64,000 bases of DNA from Sinorhizobium psoraleae (GTDB lineage: Bacteria > Pseudomonadota > Alphaproteobacteria > Rhizobiales > Rhizobiaceae): contig NZ_JABEKV010000002.1 of the NCBI RefSeq assembly GCF_013283645.1, positions 937,798 through 1,001,797 of the forward strand. The letters run 5' to 3'. This document shows, in pieces, positions 17,407 to 27,959 of this stretch. Under the pieces are notes generated by a model. It saw nothing but the letters and a program-made list of their open reading frames with translations, was not told where the DNA came from and did not search any database. A program made the translations under genes and the position numbers. Every line of letters starts with the position of its first letter. Position 1 is the first letter of the stretch.

Positions 17407-17509
17407 CTGCTGCATGATTCCTTAAATCGGAATCGATCTAAGGAATCATCCAGCATTTCAAAGTGCTACAGCGACTTTAGCGCGTCCGATTGGACGCGCG
17501 GCGCTGTAG
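17407..17509 (-). repeat. Intergenic palindromic mosaic repeat (ABC/BIME-like), full copy
   Basis: Reverse-orientation copy: CTGCTGCATGATTCC, an AT-rich palindrome around TTAAATCGGAATCGATCTAA, TTTCAAAGTGCTACAGCG, and a GC-rich palindrome GCGCGTCC...GGACGCGC ending at CTGTAG. A second short piece of the AT-rich palindrome lies at about 17374-17395. Confidence 0.75.
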
Positions 17510-17768
17510 AATTATTCGCTTCCCTGCGCATATCCGGAGAGACGCGCGGCGCGACGCTTCAAGGTGGCAAGTGATTCACCACGAGCAGGGGATGTATGGC
17601 GGACCGCCCCTCGACAACGAGGAACAGCGGAATTTTCCTCATGCGCCCCCAGGCCGGAGCTGTCAACCTTTTCAGGCACATGGCCCACAGCCTCCGAACC
17701 CTGTCGCGCCGATCTGCGGCTTTATTGCGGCGGTATGGATGGCTGAAAGCAGAGCGTCCTTCAAGTGA
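17510..17768. other. Intergenic stretch with no recognisable gene
   Basis: This 260-bp part lies between the repeat copy and the degenerate RIME-like element. Short open frames exist on the plus strand, but they are arginine-rich, lack ribosome binding sites and match nothing I recognise. A small RNA cannot be excluded. Confidence 0.5.
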
Positions 17769-17839
17769 CGCCCGAGATCATTTCATTGTTTCGTTGGGCC
17801 AGTAAATTTGACCCAGCTCTTTTCCTGAAGTTGTTCTAG
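17769..17839 (-). repeat. Degenerate RIME-like element overlapping the podJ stop
   Basis: Diverged copy of the element at 31460-31565: GATCATTTCATTGTTTCGTT resembles its left palindrome, and the end TCCTGAAGTTGTTCTAGG resembles the TCCTGGAATTGCTCTAG end. The podJ stop codon (17836-17838) is the TAG contributed by that terminal CTAG. Confidence 0.5.
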
Positions 17840-20800
17840 GAATTCCGCTTCAACAGTTCCTTGACGAGTTCGTCGGTGATCTCTCCGGTCGGTTCCTGGC
17901 CAACGGATTTCTGAAAGGCCTTGATGGCGGCAATCGTTTTCTTGCCCAAGTGCCCATCCGGTTTGCCGGCATCGAAGCCGTTGTTGTTGAGAATGGCCTG
18001 GATATTGCGCACGGCCTTGGTCATATCGACCGTCGCCGTCTTGGTCGGCGGACCGACCCATGCGTCGGGGATATCCACGCTGTTCGCCTTGGCGTCGACC
18101 GGCTGCGCCTTCCATGCGTCGACCTTGGCCTTGGCGCTGGTCAGTTGCTCGGGCTTCATCGCCTTGGCGATCTCGTCGCGCTTTTCGCCGGCGTCCTTGT
18201 CGCCATCGCGAGCCGCGATCGCGAACCACTTGTAGGATTCTTCCAGATCCTGCTTGACGCCGTTGCCGCGAGCATAAAGCACCGCGAGATTGAATTGGCT
18301 GTCGCGAACGCCGAGGCTCGCCGCCTTCTCGAACCATTTGGCGGCCTCGACGAAATCCGGAGCCCCATCGCGGCCGCTGGCGAGCATCACCGCAAGGTTG
18401 TGGATCGCGCTGGCATTGCCGGCGGCGGCCGCCTTGAGATAAAGCGTCTTCGCCTTGACCGCATCACGCACGACGCCCGACCCCTTCTCGTAAGAACTGG
18501 CAAGTCGGTATTCGGCGGGAATCACACCGGCGTCAGCCGCGCGCTGATACCATTTGACGGCTTCCGCGAGATCTTCCTTGACGCCGCGCCCTTCGGTGAA
18601 GCGTGCGCCGATCTCGTAGAAGGCAAAGGGGTCGCCGCCTTTGGCGGCCGTAACAAGAGCGGCGGGGCCAAAGCCCTCCGGAAGAATTATATCGCCCGGC
18701 TTGATGACCGGCTCGAACGTTCCAGCTTTGGCAGTCTCGGCAGGAACCTGAAACGTCGAGGCAGCGCCCACCTGTGCCGGTGCCGGCTGCAGCAAAGGCG
18801 CCTGGCCGCTGGCGACGATTACAGCCTCAGGCTCAGCCTTGGGCTCTTCCGCCGGAGCGGTCTCTGCCATGGCAGGCGCCTCAACCGTCTCGGGCGACGC
18901 TTCGGGCGCCTTCGGTTCTGCCTGCGACGCCTTGGCAACAACGGCGGGAGCCGTTTCCTCGAGGCGGTCGTCGGCGGCTTTCAGTTGAACCGCCTCGGAA
19001 ACCGCCTTCTGCTCGATCACCGCTGCCGGCTGGATATCGGGCATGTCCTTGCCCTTGAGCACAGTGCTGACGAGCGGATAGGACATGATCGCGAGGAGCA
19101 CCGCGCCGACCGCCATCAGGATCGGGCGGCGATGACGGGCGAAGGCGCCAACGCCGGAGGGGCCGTTGCCATTCTTCGCGCCGTTCAGCGTATCGGCTTC
19201 CTCGACTGCCAATTGCGCTGCGCGACGCGCCGCAGCGATGAAATCGGCCTTGTCGCCTTCGAAGGCTTGCTGACCGCCGCGGCTCATCTGACCTGCGCGA
19301 ACGCGCTCGAGGATCTTCTTGACGTCAGGCACGCCGGAACCGGGTTCGAGCAATTGATTGGCGTCTTCCGGGGCGAGCATTTCAGACGGGTCGATCGACG
19401 GAGCGGGTTCGACGACCTGCCGCACCCGTTCAGGCAACGGCGCGGTTCGTTTCGCACTGAAGCGACGCGTCAATCCGGCAAGCAATCCCGTCCTGGCGGC
19501 TGGCGCCGGGTCTCGCGTTTCGCCGCTTTCGACTGTCGAAACCGCCTCGGCGACCACCAGATCACCGGCTGCGGCAGACGCAGGCGCGGCCGCCTCGTCT
19601 TCCGCCTGCAGCACGCGAACTTTCCGCTGAAGATCGCCGTCGCGGTCATCGAGATCGGCATTTCCGAAGGGATCACCGAATTCCGGTTGCGCAGCCTTCG
19701 GCATTGCTGCTTCCAACCGCATGGCGGCAGCGACGGGCGCGCGTTCTTCGAGCCGCTCCAACTTCTCGGCAATGTGAACGAGCGTTTCATGCAGGGCTTC
19801 GAAAGTCCGCGCCGTGCGTTCGTCGCTCGAACGGCTGAGGTCCTCAAGCGTCCTCAGATCCTCGGCAAGTGCCGAGATTGCGGCCATGTCGCCGCTGGCA
19901 TGCATTTGGGCCGAGCCATTCTTGGCATAGGCCTCCATGACGGCCTCTGCCGCTTGCCGCGCTGCTTCGATGATGTACTCGTCGCTGGTTGCCAGATAGT
20001 CTTCAAGCGCGTTCATGCGGCCTTCGAAATCCGCTGGAATCGCACCGGCTTCGATGCGCGGCTGGCTGACCAGGGTCGAAAGGTTTGCGATCTGAGCCTC
20101 GAGGTTTCGCAGCGCATCGCGGTCGTCGAAGGGGGCGGCATGCGTCTCTTCCAGGCGCTGCGCAATGCCCGCGAGGCGGTCTTCCAGACGCTCGAAGCGC
20201 GAGTCCGCCGCTGGCCGATCAGCCTGCATGCCCAAATCGTCGATCCGACGGGCGAGATAGTCGAGACGCTCCGCCAAGGCGTCGTTGACGCTGCCTTGGT
20301 CGAGGGCCTCGATCTTCCGCGAAATGTCGGTGAGATAGCCGGTCAGTTCCGGCTGTGCGTTTTTCTGGCTGCGTTCGAGCAGCATCGAGAGTTCATCGAG
20401 GCGCTCCTCAAGCCGCGCAGCGGCCTTCTCGCCCGCCATTTCTTCGACACGCGCCGTCAATGCTTCGAGCCGCGCGCCAAGGCCGACATCGGCCGGATGG
20501 ACGATGTCGTCGATCTGACGCGAGAGCTCGCCGAACCGGCTTTCGAGACGGTCGACGAAGGCGCTGTCGAGCCCTGCGGCACTGCGGCTGTTGACCGCAA
20601 TCGCCCGGCTGATTTCGTCGAGCCGTGCATCAAGATCGGCAAACTGCGAGACGAGGCGCCTGTCATCCGGCTGTATCTGGCGCCCGAGCATCTCGATTGC
20701 CTGGGCGACCGCGACGAGCTTGTCTTCCAATACCTCGATAGCCGACCCTTTGTTCAGGGCGCCGATCTGCGACTTGATTTCATCGAGCCTGTAGGCGAGC

Positions 20801-21510
20801 GCCACCAGTTCGTCATCGCGGTTCTGGTCGAATGCGTTCAGGCGGTCCTCGACACTGTTCCAGCGGCTTTCCAGACGGCGCATGCCGTCGTCCCGTGCCA
20901 GGCCGTCGATCATCGCCCTGAGGTCGTCGAACTCGACGCGCAGTGCGTCCGCCTGAGCGGGAGATGCCTGCAGGCCGAGCTGATGAATGCTGTCTGCCAG
21001 CCGCTGCAGATCTGCCCGGATGTCCTCGGCGAAGCGATGATCCTGTGCCTCGGTCTTGATGCCTCGGATTTCCGATCGGAGGGCGTTCAGCTCACGACCT
21101 AGTCCATCGCTTATGTCGCGCTTCAACTCCTGCCTCAGTCCTACCAGAGCTTCGGCTATGTCGGCCGCAGCCGACGCGGGCCTGGGCGGCGCGGCGTGCG
21201 GCCGGGTGTCTTCCTGGACGCGGCCGGGAGCAAACCGGTCAGCCTCCCGCGCGGCGATGCGTTCGCGCAGCGAAGGCCGCTCGCGGCCTGCGCTCAACGC
21301 GCGCTGGCGCTGCAGAATTTCGGAGACGGCGTCGCTGGTGGTCGCCGCGCGCTCGGTTTGGCGATGCGGCGGCTCGCGTCCCGCCCCGCTCATCAAGCCT
21401 TCGATGCGCGCCTCCAGCCCCTCGATCGTACGGTTCAGGGCATCAAGCGACGGCCTGTCGCCATAGGACGGGCTGCCCGTGCGCTGAGGATTGGATCGCG
21501 ATCCGTTCAT
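17836..21510 (-). CDS. podJ: PodJ-like cell polarity protein
   Basis: 1224 aa from the ATG at 21510. Domain order: a long cytoplasmic part with many coiled-coil repeats (about residues 25-600, e.g. 'SLDALNRTIEGLEARIEGLM'), an acidic proline/alanine region, one membrane helix near residue 800 ('PILMAVGAVLLAIMSYPLV'), Sel1-type TPR repeats at about 955-1105 ('AVKWYQRAADAGVIPAEYRL', 'AAKWFEKAASLGVRDSQFNL') and a C-terminal peptidoglycan-binding domain ('NIQAILNNNGFDAGKPDGHL', 'IKAFQKSVGQEPTGEIT'). This is the PodJ layout: a polar scaffold for division and envelope asymmetry (PodJ1 in S. meliloti). The stop lies in RIME-like DNA. Confidence 0.9.
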   Translation of the reverse strand: MNGSRSNPQRTGSPSYGDRPSLDALNRTIEGLEARIEGLMSGAGREPPHRQTERAATTSDAVSEILQRQRALSAGRERPSLRERIAAREADRFAPGRVQEDTRPHAAPPRPASAAADIAEALVGLRQELKRDISDGLGRELNALRSEIRGIKTEAQDHRFAEDIRADLQRLADSIHQLGLQASPAQADALRVEFDDLRAMIDGLARDDGMRRLESRWNSVEDRLNAFDQNRDDELVALAYRLDEIKSQIGALNKGSAIEVLEDKLVAVAQAIEMLGRQIQPDDRRLVSQFADLDARLDEISRAIAVNSRSAAGLDSAFVDRLESRFGELSRQIDDIVHPADVGLGARLEALTARVEEMAGEKAAARLEERLDELSMLLERSQKNAQPELTGYLTDISRKIEALDQGSVNDALAERLDYLARRIDDLGMQADRPAADSRFERLEDRLAGIAQRLEETHAAPFDDRDALRNLEAQIANLSTLVSQPRIEAGAIPADFEGRMNALEDYLATSDEYIIEAARQAAEAVMEAYAKNGSAQMHASGDMAAISALAEDLRTLEDLSRSSDERTARTFEALHETLVHIAEKLERLEERAPVAAAMRLEAAMPKAAQPEFGDPFGNADLDDRDGDLQRKVRVLQAEDEAAAPASAAAGDLVVAEAVSTVESGETRDPAPAARTGLLAGLTRRFSAKRTAPLPERVRQVVEPAPSIDPSEMLAPEDANQLLEPGSGVPDVKKILERVRAGQMSRGGQQAFEGDKADFIAAARRAAQLAVEEADTLNGAKNGNGPSGVGAFARHRRPILMAVGAVLLAIMSYPLVSTVLKGKDMPDIQPAAVIEQKAVSEAVQLKAADDRLEETAPAVVAKASQAEPKAPEASPETVEAPAMAETAPAEEPKAEPEAVIVASGQAPLLQPAPAQVGAASTFQVPAETAKAGTFEPVIKPGDIILPEGFGPAALVTAAKGGDPFAFYEIGARFTEGRGVKEDLAEAVKWYQRAADAGVIPAEYRLASSYEKGSGVVRDAVKAKTLYLKAAAAGNASAIHNLAVMLASGRDGAPDFVEAAKWFEKAASLGVRDSQFNLAVLYARGNGVKQDLEESYKWFAIAARDGDKDAGEKRDEIAKAMKPEQLTSAKAKVDAWKAQPVDAKANSVDIPDAWVGPPTKTATVDMTKAVRNIQAILNNNGFDAGKPDGHLGKKTIAAIKAFQKSVGQEPTGEITDELVKELLKRNS

Positions 21511-21800
21511 TGTCTCTTCGCCCCTGTCGTTGACCACCATCGAAAGCCGCGAGCGAAAAGAGCCAGGCTTTCCGGGCCTGCGGCATGATCGATGCGATCA
21601 AAGCAACAACAACGCGAGGACCGGACCCGTTGCAGCTTTGACCATCTCACCGCCCACAATTCATTAAACGTGGTAAATAAGCCGTTAATCGACCTGTGTT
21701 TTTTAACGATTTGTCGGGATCGCGGCCGCTGCGCCGGGGGTTGCTCCACGGATTCTCCACTCGCTGGAGCCGAGCCGCGAAACTTTTATACGCGTCCATT
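21511..21800. other. podJ upstream region with a GANTC site
   Basis: AT-rich intergenic DNA before podJ. It contains one GATTC (21751-21755), a site type methylated by CcrM and used by GcrA, and TTAA-containing stretches (21660-21710) that do not fit the full CtrA spacing. No gene is seen. Confidence 0.45.
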
Positions 21801-21824
21801 TTTGACGTTTACGCAAACGTCAAA
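21801..21824. promoter_or_regulatory. 24-bp palindromic operator upstream of the acyl-CoA dehydrogenase gene
   Basis: Perfect 10-bp arms TTTGACGTTT and AAACGTCAAA around ACGC, ending 118 bp before the start codon. The same 24 bp recur exactly at 52909-52932, and the left half recurs at 60549-60564. The pattern resembles operators described for LiuR-type MerR regulators of acyl-CoA catabolism in alphaproteobacteria; this link is from memory. Confidence 0.75.
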
Positions 21825-21942
21825 GTTTTGTAGCATCCTGCCGAAGATGCGTGGCCGCAGCCAGCGGTGTACGCTCTAAAGCAATGGGAATCGGGCGGCG
21901 GCAACCCGGCGCGGGCCCGAAGGGAATAAAGGCGAGGAAAGA

Positions 21943-23739
21943 ATGCCCATCTACAAGGCTCCGGTCGACGACACCCTGTTTATCCTCAACGACGTGCTCG
22001 GGATCGAGCGCTACCACAACCTGCCGGGCTTTGCGGATGCGAGCCCGGACACCGTGGCGGCGATCGTCGGCGAGGCCGCGAAGCTCGCGGAAGAGGTTCT
22101 CTTCCCGATCAATCTTTCCGGCGACCAGGAAGGCTGCAAGCGCCATGACGACGGCTCGGTCACGGTGCCGAAGGGTTTCAAGCAGGCCTTCGGCCTCTAT
22201 CGCGAAGGTGGCTGGCTCGGCCTTGCGGCGCCGGAAGAATTCGGCGGCCAGGGCCTGCCCTATACGCTGCACACGGCCGTCGGCGAATTCATGTCCGCCG
22301 CAAACATGTCGCTGATGATGTATCCGGGCCTGACGCAGGGGGCGATCGCCGCCATCCTCGTGCATGGCTCCGAGGAACAGAAGCGGACCTATTTGCCGAA
22401 GATGGTCGACGGCACCTGGACCGGGACGATGAACCTGACGGAGCCGCATTGCGGCACCGACCTCGGGCTCTTGCGCACCAAGGCCGTGCCGAACGGCGAC
22501 GGCTCCTACAGGATCTCCGGCCAGAAGATCTTCATTTCCGCCGGCGAACACGACATGGCTGAGAACATCATCCATCTGGTGCTGGCCCGCATCGAGGGAG
22601 CCCCGGAAGGCGTCAAGGGCATCTCGCTCTTCATCGTGCCGAAGTACAAGCTCGACGAACGCGGCGAACCCGGCGAGCGCAACGGCGTTTCCTGCGGCGC
22701 GATCGAACACAAGATGGGGATTCACGGCAATTCGACTTGTGTGATGAACTATGACGAGGCGACCGGCTACCTGATCGGCGCGGAGAACAAGGGCCTCAGC
22801 GCCATGTTCGTGATGATGAACGAGGCCCGCCTTGCCGTCGGCATGCAGGGGCTCGCGATCGCCGAAATTGCCTACCAGAATGCCGCCAACTACGCTCGCG
22901 AGCGCATCCAGGGCCGTTCGCTTTCCGGCCCGAAGGCACCGGACAAGAAGGCCGATCCGATCATCGTCCATCCGGATGTGCGCCGCACGCTGATGACAAT
23001 CAAGGCCTTCAACGAGGCCGGCCGCGCCTTTACGCTCTGGACCGCGCTGAAATCCGACATCGCGCACCGCTCCGACAGCGAAGAGGAACGCCAGGCGGCA
23101 GACGATATTCTTGGCCTGATGACGCCGATCCTCAAGGGCGTCATGACCGACAAGGGCTTCGACCATGCGGTCATGGCGCAGCAGGTCTTTGGCGGCCATG
23201 GCTATATCGAAGAGCACGGCATGAGCCAGTATGTCCGCGACGCCCGCATCGCGATGATCTACGAGGGGGCCAACGGCATCCAGGCGCTCGACCTCGTCGG
23301 CCGGAAGTTGGCGATGAACGGCGGCCGCGCGGTCATGGCGCTCTTCCAGGAGATCGGCGACTTCTGCGAGGAGAACCGCAACGACGAGAAGCTGTCGGGC
23401 TATACCAAAGCGCTGAAGAAAGGGCTGAACGACCTGCAGGCGGCGACCATGTGGTTCATGCAGAACGCCATGGCGAAACCCGACAATGCGGGTGCCGGCT
23501 CGACCGATTACATGCACCTCTTCGGGCTCGTCGTGCTCGGCTACATGTGGGCGAGGATGGCCAAAACGGCTGAGGAGAAGCGTGCCGCTGGCGAAACCGC
23601 GCGCGCGGACTATCTGAACAACAAGCTGATCACAGCAAAGTTCTTCATGGAGCGGATCATGCCAGAAACGGCGCTCCGGAAAGCCCGCATAGAAACCGGC
23701 GCCGATACGCTGATGGCGTTGGACGCGGCTGCGTTCTGA
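21943..23739 (+). CDS. Acyl-CoA dehydrogenase (FadE-like, long form)
   Basis: 598 aa, the length of the family with an added C-terminal domain. It oxidises acyl-CoA to enoyl-CoA using FAD and passes electrons to ETF, the first step of beta-oxidation. Visible blocks are '[20 protein letters not shown]', '[20 protein letters not shown]', '[20 protein letters not shown]', '[21 protein letters not shown]' and '[20 protein letters not shown]', the last carrying the catalytic region with '[12 protein letters not shown]'. Upstream lies the operator at 21801-21824. Thiolase and FadB genes follow in the same direction. Confidence 0.93.
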   Translation: MPIYKAPVDDTLFILNDVLGIERYHNLPGFADASPDTVAAIVGEAAKLAEEVLFPINLSGDQEGCKRHDDGSVTVPKGFKQAFGLYREGGWLGLAAPEEFGGQGLPYTLHTAVGEFMSAANMSLMMYPGLTQGAIAAILVHGSEEQKRTYLPKMVDGTWTGTMNLTEPHCGTDLGLLRTKAVPNGDGSYRISGQKIFISAGEHDMAENIIHLVLARIEGAPEGVKGISLFIVPKYKLDERGEPGERNGVSCGAIEHKMGIHGNSTCVMNYDEATGYLIGAENKGLSAMFVMMNEARLAVGMQGLAIAEIAYQNAANYARERIQGRSLSGPKAPDKKADPIIVHPDVRRTLMTIKAFNEAGRAFTLWTALKSDIAHRSDSEEERQAADDILGLMTPILKGVMTDKGFDHAVMAQQVFGGHGYIEEHGMSQYVRDARIAMIYEGANGIQALDLVGRKLAMNGGRAVMALFQEIGDFCEENRNDEKLSGYTKALKKGLNDLQAATMWFMQNAMAKPDNAGAGSTDYMHLFGLVVLGYMWARMAKTAEEKRAAGETARADYLNNKLITAKFFMERIMPETALRKARIETGADTLMALDAAAF

Positions 23740-23761
23740 GGCAGCTTGTGCAAGCGGCCTC

Positions 23762-23780
23762 CTCCCCCTTGTGGGGAGGG
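23762..23780. repeat. Short GC-rich hairpin between the dehydrogenase and thiolase genes
   Basis: Arms CCTCCCC and GGGGAGG with loop CTTGT. A second hairpin, GAAGCGC/GCGCTTC, lies at 23831-23847. The first resembles the small CCTCCCC...GGGGAGG elements common between rhizobial genes; they could attenuate or process the fad transcript. Confidence 0.5.
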
Positions 23781-23893
23781 TTGCGCCGAGACTGCCGCAA
23801 TGTTCCAGACGGGCCGCTGCGAGTGATTGCGAAGCGCCTTGCGCTTCTGATGACGTTAGAAGGCACCACGATGCCTAAATGGGAGATCAAGAG

Positions 23894-25102
23894 ATGACGA
23901 AAGTCTTCGTTTACGACCACGTGCGCACGCCGCGCGGCCGTGGCAAGAAGGACGGATCGCTGCACGAGGTGCCCTCGGTTCGCCTCGCGGCCAAGACGCT
24001 GGAGGCGGTGCGAGACCGCAACGGACTTGATACATCGACCGTCGACGACATCATCATGGGCTGCGTCGATCCGGTGATGGATGCGGGCTCGGTCATCCCC
24101 AAGGCAGCCGCCTTCGAGGCAGGGTACTCCACGCGCGCGCCGGGCATGCAGATCTCCCGCTTCTGCGCCTCCGGCCTTGATGCCGTCAATTTCGGCGCGG
24201 CCAAAATTGCCCAGGGCGCGGACGATATCGTGATCGCCGGCGGCGTCGAATCCATGTCGCGCGTCGGTCTCGGCATGTCGGGCGGCTCCTGGTTCATGGA
24301 CCCTTCCGTCAATCTGCCGGCCTATTTCATGCCCCAGGGCGTTTCCGCCGATCTCATCGCTACCAAATACGGTTTTTCGCGCGACGACGTCGATGCCTAT
24401 GCGGTTGAAAGCCAGAAGCGCGCGGCCAATGCCTGGGAAAAGGGCTACTTCAAGAACTCGGTCATACCGGTCAAGGATCAGAACGGGCTCACCATTCTCG
24501 GCCGTGACGAGCACATGCGGCCCACTACCGACATGCAGGCGCTCGCCTCGCTCAACCCGTCCTTCCAGATGCCCGGCGAGATGGGCGGCTTCGAAGCCGT
24601 CGCCATCCAGGCGCATCCGGAGATCGAGAAGATCAACTATGTGCACCACGCCGGCAACTCCTCCGGCATCGTCGACGGCGCGGCCGCCGTTCTCCTCGGC
24701 TCCAAGGCCGGCGGCGAATCCATGGGTCTGAAGCCTCGCGCGCGCATCCGCGCCTTCGCCAATATCGGCTCCGACCCGGCGCTGATGCTGACCGGTCCGG
24801 TCGATGTGACCGAAAAGCTCCTGAAGCGCGCCGAGATGAAGCTCTCGGACATCGACCTCTTCGAGCTCAACGAGGCCTTTGCCGCCGTCGTGCTCCGCTA
24901 TATGCAGGCCTTCGACATTCCGCACGACCAGATCAACGTCAATGGCGGCGCGATTGCCATGGGCCATCCGCTAGGCGCCACCGGCGCGATGATCCTCGGC
25001 ACGGTGCTCGATGAACTGGAGCGCCGCGATCTCAACACCGCGCTCGTCACGCTCTGCATCGGCGCCGGCATGGGCACCGCCACCATCATCGAACGCGTCT
25101 GA
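23894..25102 (+). CDS. fadA: Acetyl-CoA acyltransferase (thiolase)
   Basis: 402 aa from the ATG at 23894, which has GGGAG eight bases upstream; the ATG at 23879 is less likely. It cleaves 3-ketoacyl-CoA to acetyl-CoA in the last step of beta-oxidation. The active-site Cys is in '[14 protein letters not shown]', and the C-terminal motifs '[19 protein letters not shown]' and '[17 protein letters not shown]' carry the His and second Cys. It lies 21 bp before fadB, forming the usual fadAB unit. Confidence 0.95.
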   Translation: MTKVFVYDHVRTPRGRGKKDGSLHEVPSVRLAAKTLEAVRDRNGLDTSTVDDIIMGCVDPVMDAGSVIPKAAAFEAGYSTRAPGMQISRFCASGLDAVNFGAAKIAQGADDIVIAGGVESMSRVGLGMSGGSWFMDPSVNLPAYFMPQGVSADLIATKYGFSRDDVDAYAVESQKRAANAWEKGYFKNSVIPVKDQNGLTILGRDEHMRPTTDMQALASLNPSFQMPGEMGGFEAVAIQAHPEIEKINYVHHAGNSSGIVDGAAAVLLGSKAGGESMGLKPRARIRAFANIGSDPALMLTGPVDVTEKLLKRAEMKLSDIDLFELNEAFAAVVLRYMQAFDIPHDQINVNGGAIAMGHPLGATGAMILGTVLDELERRDLNTALVTLCIGAGMGTATIIERV

Positions 25103-25123
25103 TCCGATCCTGGGAGAGAGAAA

Positions 25124-27337
25124 ATGTCTTACACGAATTTCAAGATCGAAACCGACGCCGACGGCATCGCCCTCGTCACCTGGGACATGCCCGAGAAATC
25201 GATGAACGTCTTCACCCAGGAGGTGATGGAGGAACTGAACGCGATCGTCGACCAGACGACGGCGGATGCGGCCGTCAAGGGCGTCGTCTTCACCTCCGGA
25301 AAGTCGTCCTTCTCGGGTGGCGCCGATCTCTCGATGATCAAGTCGATGTTCACCTTTCAGGCGGAGGAAAAGAAAAAGGACCCGGCCAACGCCGCCCAGA
25401 AGCTCTTCGACCTCGTCGGCCGCATGACGGGCCTCTTCCGCAAGCTCGAGACTTCGGGCAAGCCATGGGTCTCGGCGATCAACGGCACCTGCATGGGCGG
25501 CGCTTTCGAGCTGTCGCTCGCCTGCCACGGCCGTGTCGCCTCCAATTCGAAAGCGGTCAAGATCGCGCTGCCCGAGGTCAAGGTCGGCATCTTCCCCGGC
25601 GCCGGCGGCACCCAGCGCGTGCCACGCCTCACCAATGCGCAGGACGCGCTGCAGATGATGACCACCGGCTCGTCGCTGACGGCTGCACGTGCCAAGGCGA
25701 TGGGGCTTGTGCACGAAGTGGTCGATCCGGACAAGCTGATCGACGCCGCCAAGGCGATGATCAGGAACGGACTGAAGCCGGTTCAGCCCTGGGACGAAAA
25801 GGGCTTCAAGGTTCCAGGGGGCGGCATCTGGACGCCGGCTTCGGCCCAGCTCTGGCCGGCCGCATCAGGGATTCTTCGCCGCGAGACCTATGGCAACTAT
25901 CCCGGTGCGATCGCCATCCTGAAATGTGTCTATGAAGGCCTGCAGGTGCCCTTCGACACGGCCTTGAAGATCGAACAGCGCTACTTCACCGAAATCCTGC
26001 AGACGACGGAAGCCTTCTCGATGATCCGGTCGCTGTTCATTTCGATGCAGGAGCTCGGCAAGGGTGCGCGTCGCCCCGCGGGCGTCCCGAAATCGGAATT
26101 CAAAAAGGTCGGCGTCGTCGGCGCCGGCTTCATGGGTGCTTCGATTGCTTATGTCACCGCCGCCGCCGGTATTCCGGTGACGCTCATCGACCGCGACATG
26201 GAAGCGGCCGAAAAGGGCAAAACGCATTCCGAGGGGCTGGTGAAGGATGCGATCGGCAAGGGCCGGCTGACAAAGGAAGAGGGCGAAGCGCTGCTTGCCC
26301 GCATCACGCCTTCGGCCGACTACGGCGATTTGAAGGACGCCGGCCTCGTCGTCGAGGCGGTCTTCGAGGACCGGCAGGTCAAGAAGGACGTGATCGAAAA
26401 GGTGGAAGCGGTGATCGCGCCGGATGCCATCTTCGCCTCCAACACCTCGACGCTGCCGATCACCGGCCTTGCCAAGAATTCGAAGCGACCGGACCAGTTC
26501 ATCGGCATCCACTTCTTCTCGCCCGTTGAGAAGATGATGCTGACGGAGGTGATCCTCGGCAAGGAAACCGGTGACAGGGCACTCGCCACGGCACTCGATT
26601 ATGTCGCCGCGATCAAGAAGACGCCGATCGTCGTCAACGACACGCGCGGCTTCTACGTCAACCGCTGCGTCTTCCGCTATATCCACGAAGCCTACGACAT
26701 GCTGATCGAAGGCGTGCCGCCGGCGATGATCGAAAATGCGGCCAAGATGGCGGGCATGCCGGTCGGTCCGCTGTCGCTCAACGACGAAGTGGCGATCGAC
26801 CTCAGCCAGAAGATCCTGAAGGCGACCGTCGCCGATCTCGGCGAGAAGGCCGTCGATCCGCGCCACATGGCGCTGATCAACAAGATGGTCGATGAGCTCG
26901 ATCGCCGCGGCCGCAAGAACGGCAGGGGTTTCTACGAGTATCCGGCGAAGCCCGCCAAGAAGTACCTGTGGCCGGAACTGAAGACGCTCTATCCGCAGCA
27001 GGACGCCGACAGGATCAACGTCGAGGTGCTGAAGCAGCGCTTCCTCGCGACCATCGCGCTGGAAGCCGCCCGCACCATCGAGGAAGGCATCGTCACGGAC
27101 CCGCGCGAGGCCGATGTCGGTTCCATCCTCGGCTTCGGTTTCGCCCCTTATACCGGCGGCACGCTCTCCTATATCGACGGTATGGGTGCGAAGGCTTTCG
27201 TCAAGCTGTGCGAGAAGCTTGCCAAGGATTACGGCGACCACTTCAAGCCGACGCCGCTGCTCAAGGAGATGGCGGATAAGGGCGAGACCTTCTACGGACG
27301 CTTCGATCCTTATGGAGAGTCAAAGAAGGCAGCGTAG
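25124..27337 (+). CDS. fadB: Bifunctional enoyl-CoA hydratase / 3-hydroxyacyl-CoA dehydrogenase
   Basis: 737 aa. Residues 1-290 are a crotonase domain ('[15 protein letters not shown]', '[19 protein letters not shown]', '[19 protein letters not shown]') with the oxyanion loop and catalytic Glu. The NAD-binding dehydrogenase begins near residue 325 ('[20 protein letters not shown]') with '[13 protein letters not shown]' and '[20 protein letters not shown]', followed by two C-terminal helical domains ('[15 protein letters not shown]', '[19 protein letters not shown]'). It makes the two middle steps of beta-oxidation. Spacing to fadA is 21 bp, and a terminator follows at 27363. Confidence 0.96.
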   Translation: MSYTNFKIETDADGIALVTWDMPEKSMNVFTQEVMEELNAIVDQTTADAAVKGVVFTSGKSSFSGGADLSMIKSMFTFQAEEKKKDPANAAQKLFDLVGRMTGLFRKLETSGKPWVSAINGTCMGGAFELSLACHGRVASNSKAVKIALPEVKVGIFPGAGGTQRVPRLTNAQDALQMMTTGSSLTAARAKAMGLVHEVVDPDKLIDAAKAMIRNGLKPVQPWDEKGFKVPGGGIWTPASAQLWPAASGILRRETYGNYPGAIAILKCVYEGLQVPFDTALKIEQRYFTEILQTTEAFSMIRSLFISMQELGKGARRPAGVPKSEFKKVGVVGAGFMGASIAYVTAAAGIPVTLIDRDMEAAEKGKTHSEGLVKDAIGKGRLTKEEGEALLARITPSADYGDLKDAGLVVEAVFEDRQVKKDVIEKVEAVIAPDAIFASNTSTLPITGLAKNSKRPDQFIGIHFFSPVEKMMLTEVILGKETGDRALATALDYVAAIKKTPIVVNDTRGFYVNRCVFRYIHEAYDMLIEGVPPAMIENAAKMAGMPVGPLSLNDEVAIDLSQKILKATVADLGEKAVDPRHMALINKMVDELDRRGRKNGRGFYEYPAKPAKKYLWPELKTLYPQQDADRINVEVLKQRFLATIALEAARTIEEGIVTDPREADVGSILGFGFAPYTGGTLSYIDGMGAKAFVKLCEKLAKDYGDHFKPTPLLKEMADKGETFYGRFDPYGESKKAA

Positions 27338-27362
27338 GCCGCCTTTCCAGGCAAGAATCCGG

Positions 27363-27393
27363 GGGCCGTGCCGAAGGGTGCGGCCCTTTTTTT
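27363..27393 (+). terminator. Rho-independent terminator after fadB
   Basis: Stem GGGCCG/CGGCCC with a 12-nt loop followed by seven T residues. It lies 26 bp after the fadB stop. Confidence 0.85.
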
Positions 27394-27527
27394 GCGAGAT
27401 GCGCGCAGGCCCCTTCGTCGGTTGACCCCGGAATGGAGGAAATCATCTTGGCAAACGGCCGACCCGGCAATGTTCTGTCGGCTCGTGCCTGGCCCAATCG
27501 TCCTCTGCCATGACAGGAGGAGCTCCC

Positions 27528-27824
27528 ATGGCCAAACCAAACAGGATCACCGTCGAGAACATCATCCGCCCCGGCAAGACTAATTCGGTTGACGCGGAAA
27601 GATACGCAGCAATGAAGGCCGCCCTGCTGACGGTCATCCCGGCCGAAGTGCCCGGCCTCACGCTTGCGGAAATCCGTGAGCGAATTTTCGCGCATCTATC
27701 GGAGGAGAAATTTCCAGGTGGCAAAGGGGTAAGCTGGTGGTCGAAGACCGTGCAACTTGACATGGAGGCGAAGGGTGTGATCGCGCGCGAAAAGACGAGT
27801 CCGATCCGGCTGCACAAGGTCTGA
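27528..27824 (+). CDS. Small conserved protein, DUF6958-like
   Basis: 98 aa from the ATG at 27528, which has a strong AGGAGG site eight bases upstream. The sequence 'VENIIRPGKTNSVDAERYAA' leads into 'PGLTLAEIRERIFAHLSEEK', 'GKGVSWWSKTVQLDMEAKGV' and 'KTSPIRLHK'. The second half looks like a winged helix, and I recall this as DUF6958. Function is unknown. It stands alone between the fad terminator and the LysE gene. Confidence 0.8.
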   Translation: MAKPNRITVENIIRPGKTNSVDAERYAAMKAALLTVIPAEVPGLTLAEIRERIFAHLSEEKFPGGKGVSWWSKTVQLDMEAKGVIAREKTSPIRLHKV

Positions 27825-27959
27825 CGAGAGTTTCCGGGCCCCGATCAGAACCGTGCGCGGGCAGAGATCGATTTGGCCGGCTGTTGACCATGATCAAGCC
27901 GCGCGGCTTGTCTTCCGGCTAAAAGGCAGCAATATCCAGGCAAGCCAGAACGGAACTTC

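Noticed and set aside
17950-21102. A 1050-codon open frame on the plus strand opposite podJ
   Set aside because: It is a shadow of podJ caused by GC-rich codon bias. It has no domain, and podJ has a full domain set on the other strand.
21660-21710. CtrA-like TTAA motifs upstream of podJ
   Set aside because: TTAA pairs are not spaced by seven bases as the CtrA consensus requires.
23657-27241. Long minus-strand frames opposite fadA and fadB
   Set aside because: Antisense shadows of strongly conserved thiolase and FadB genes.
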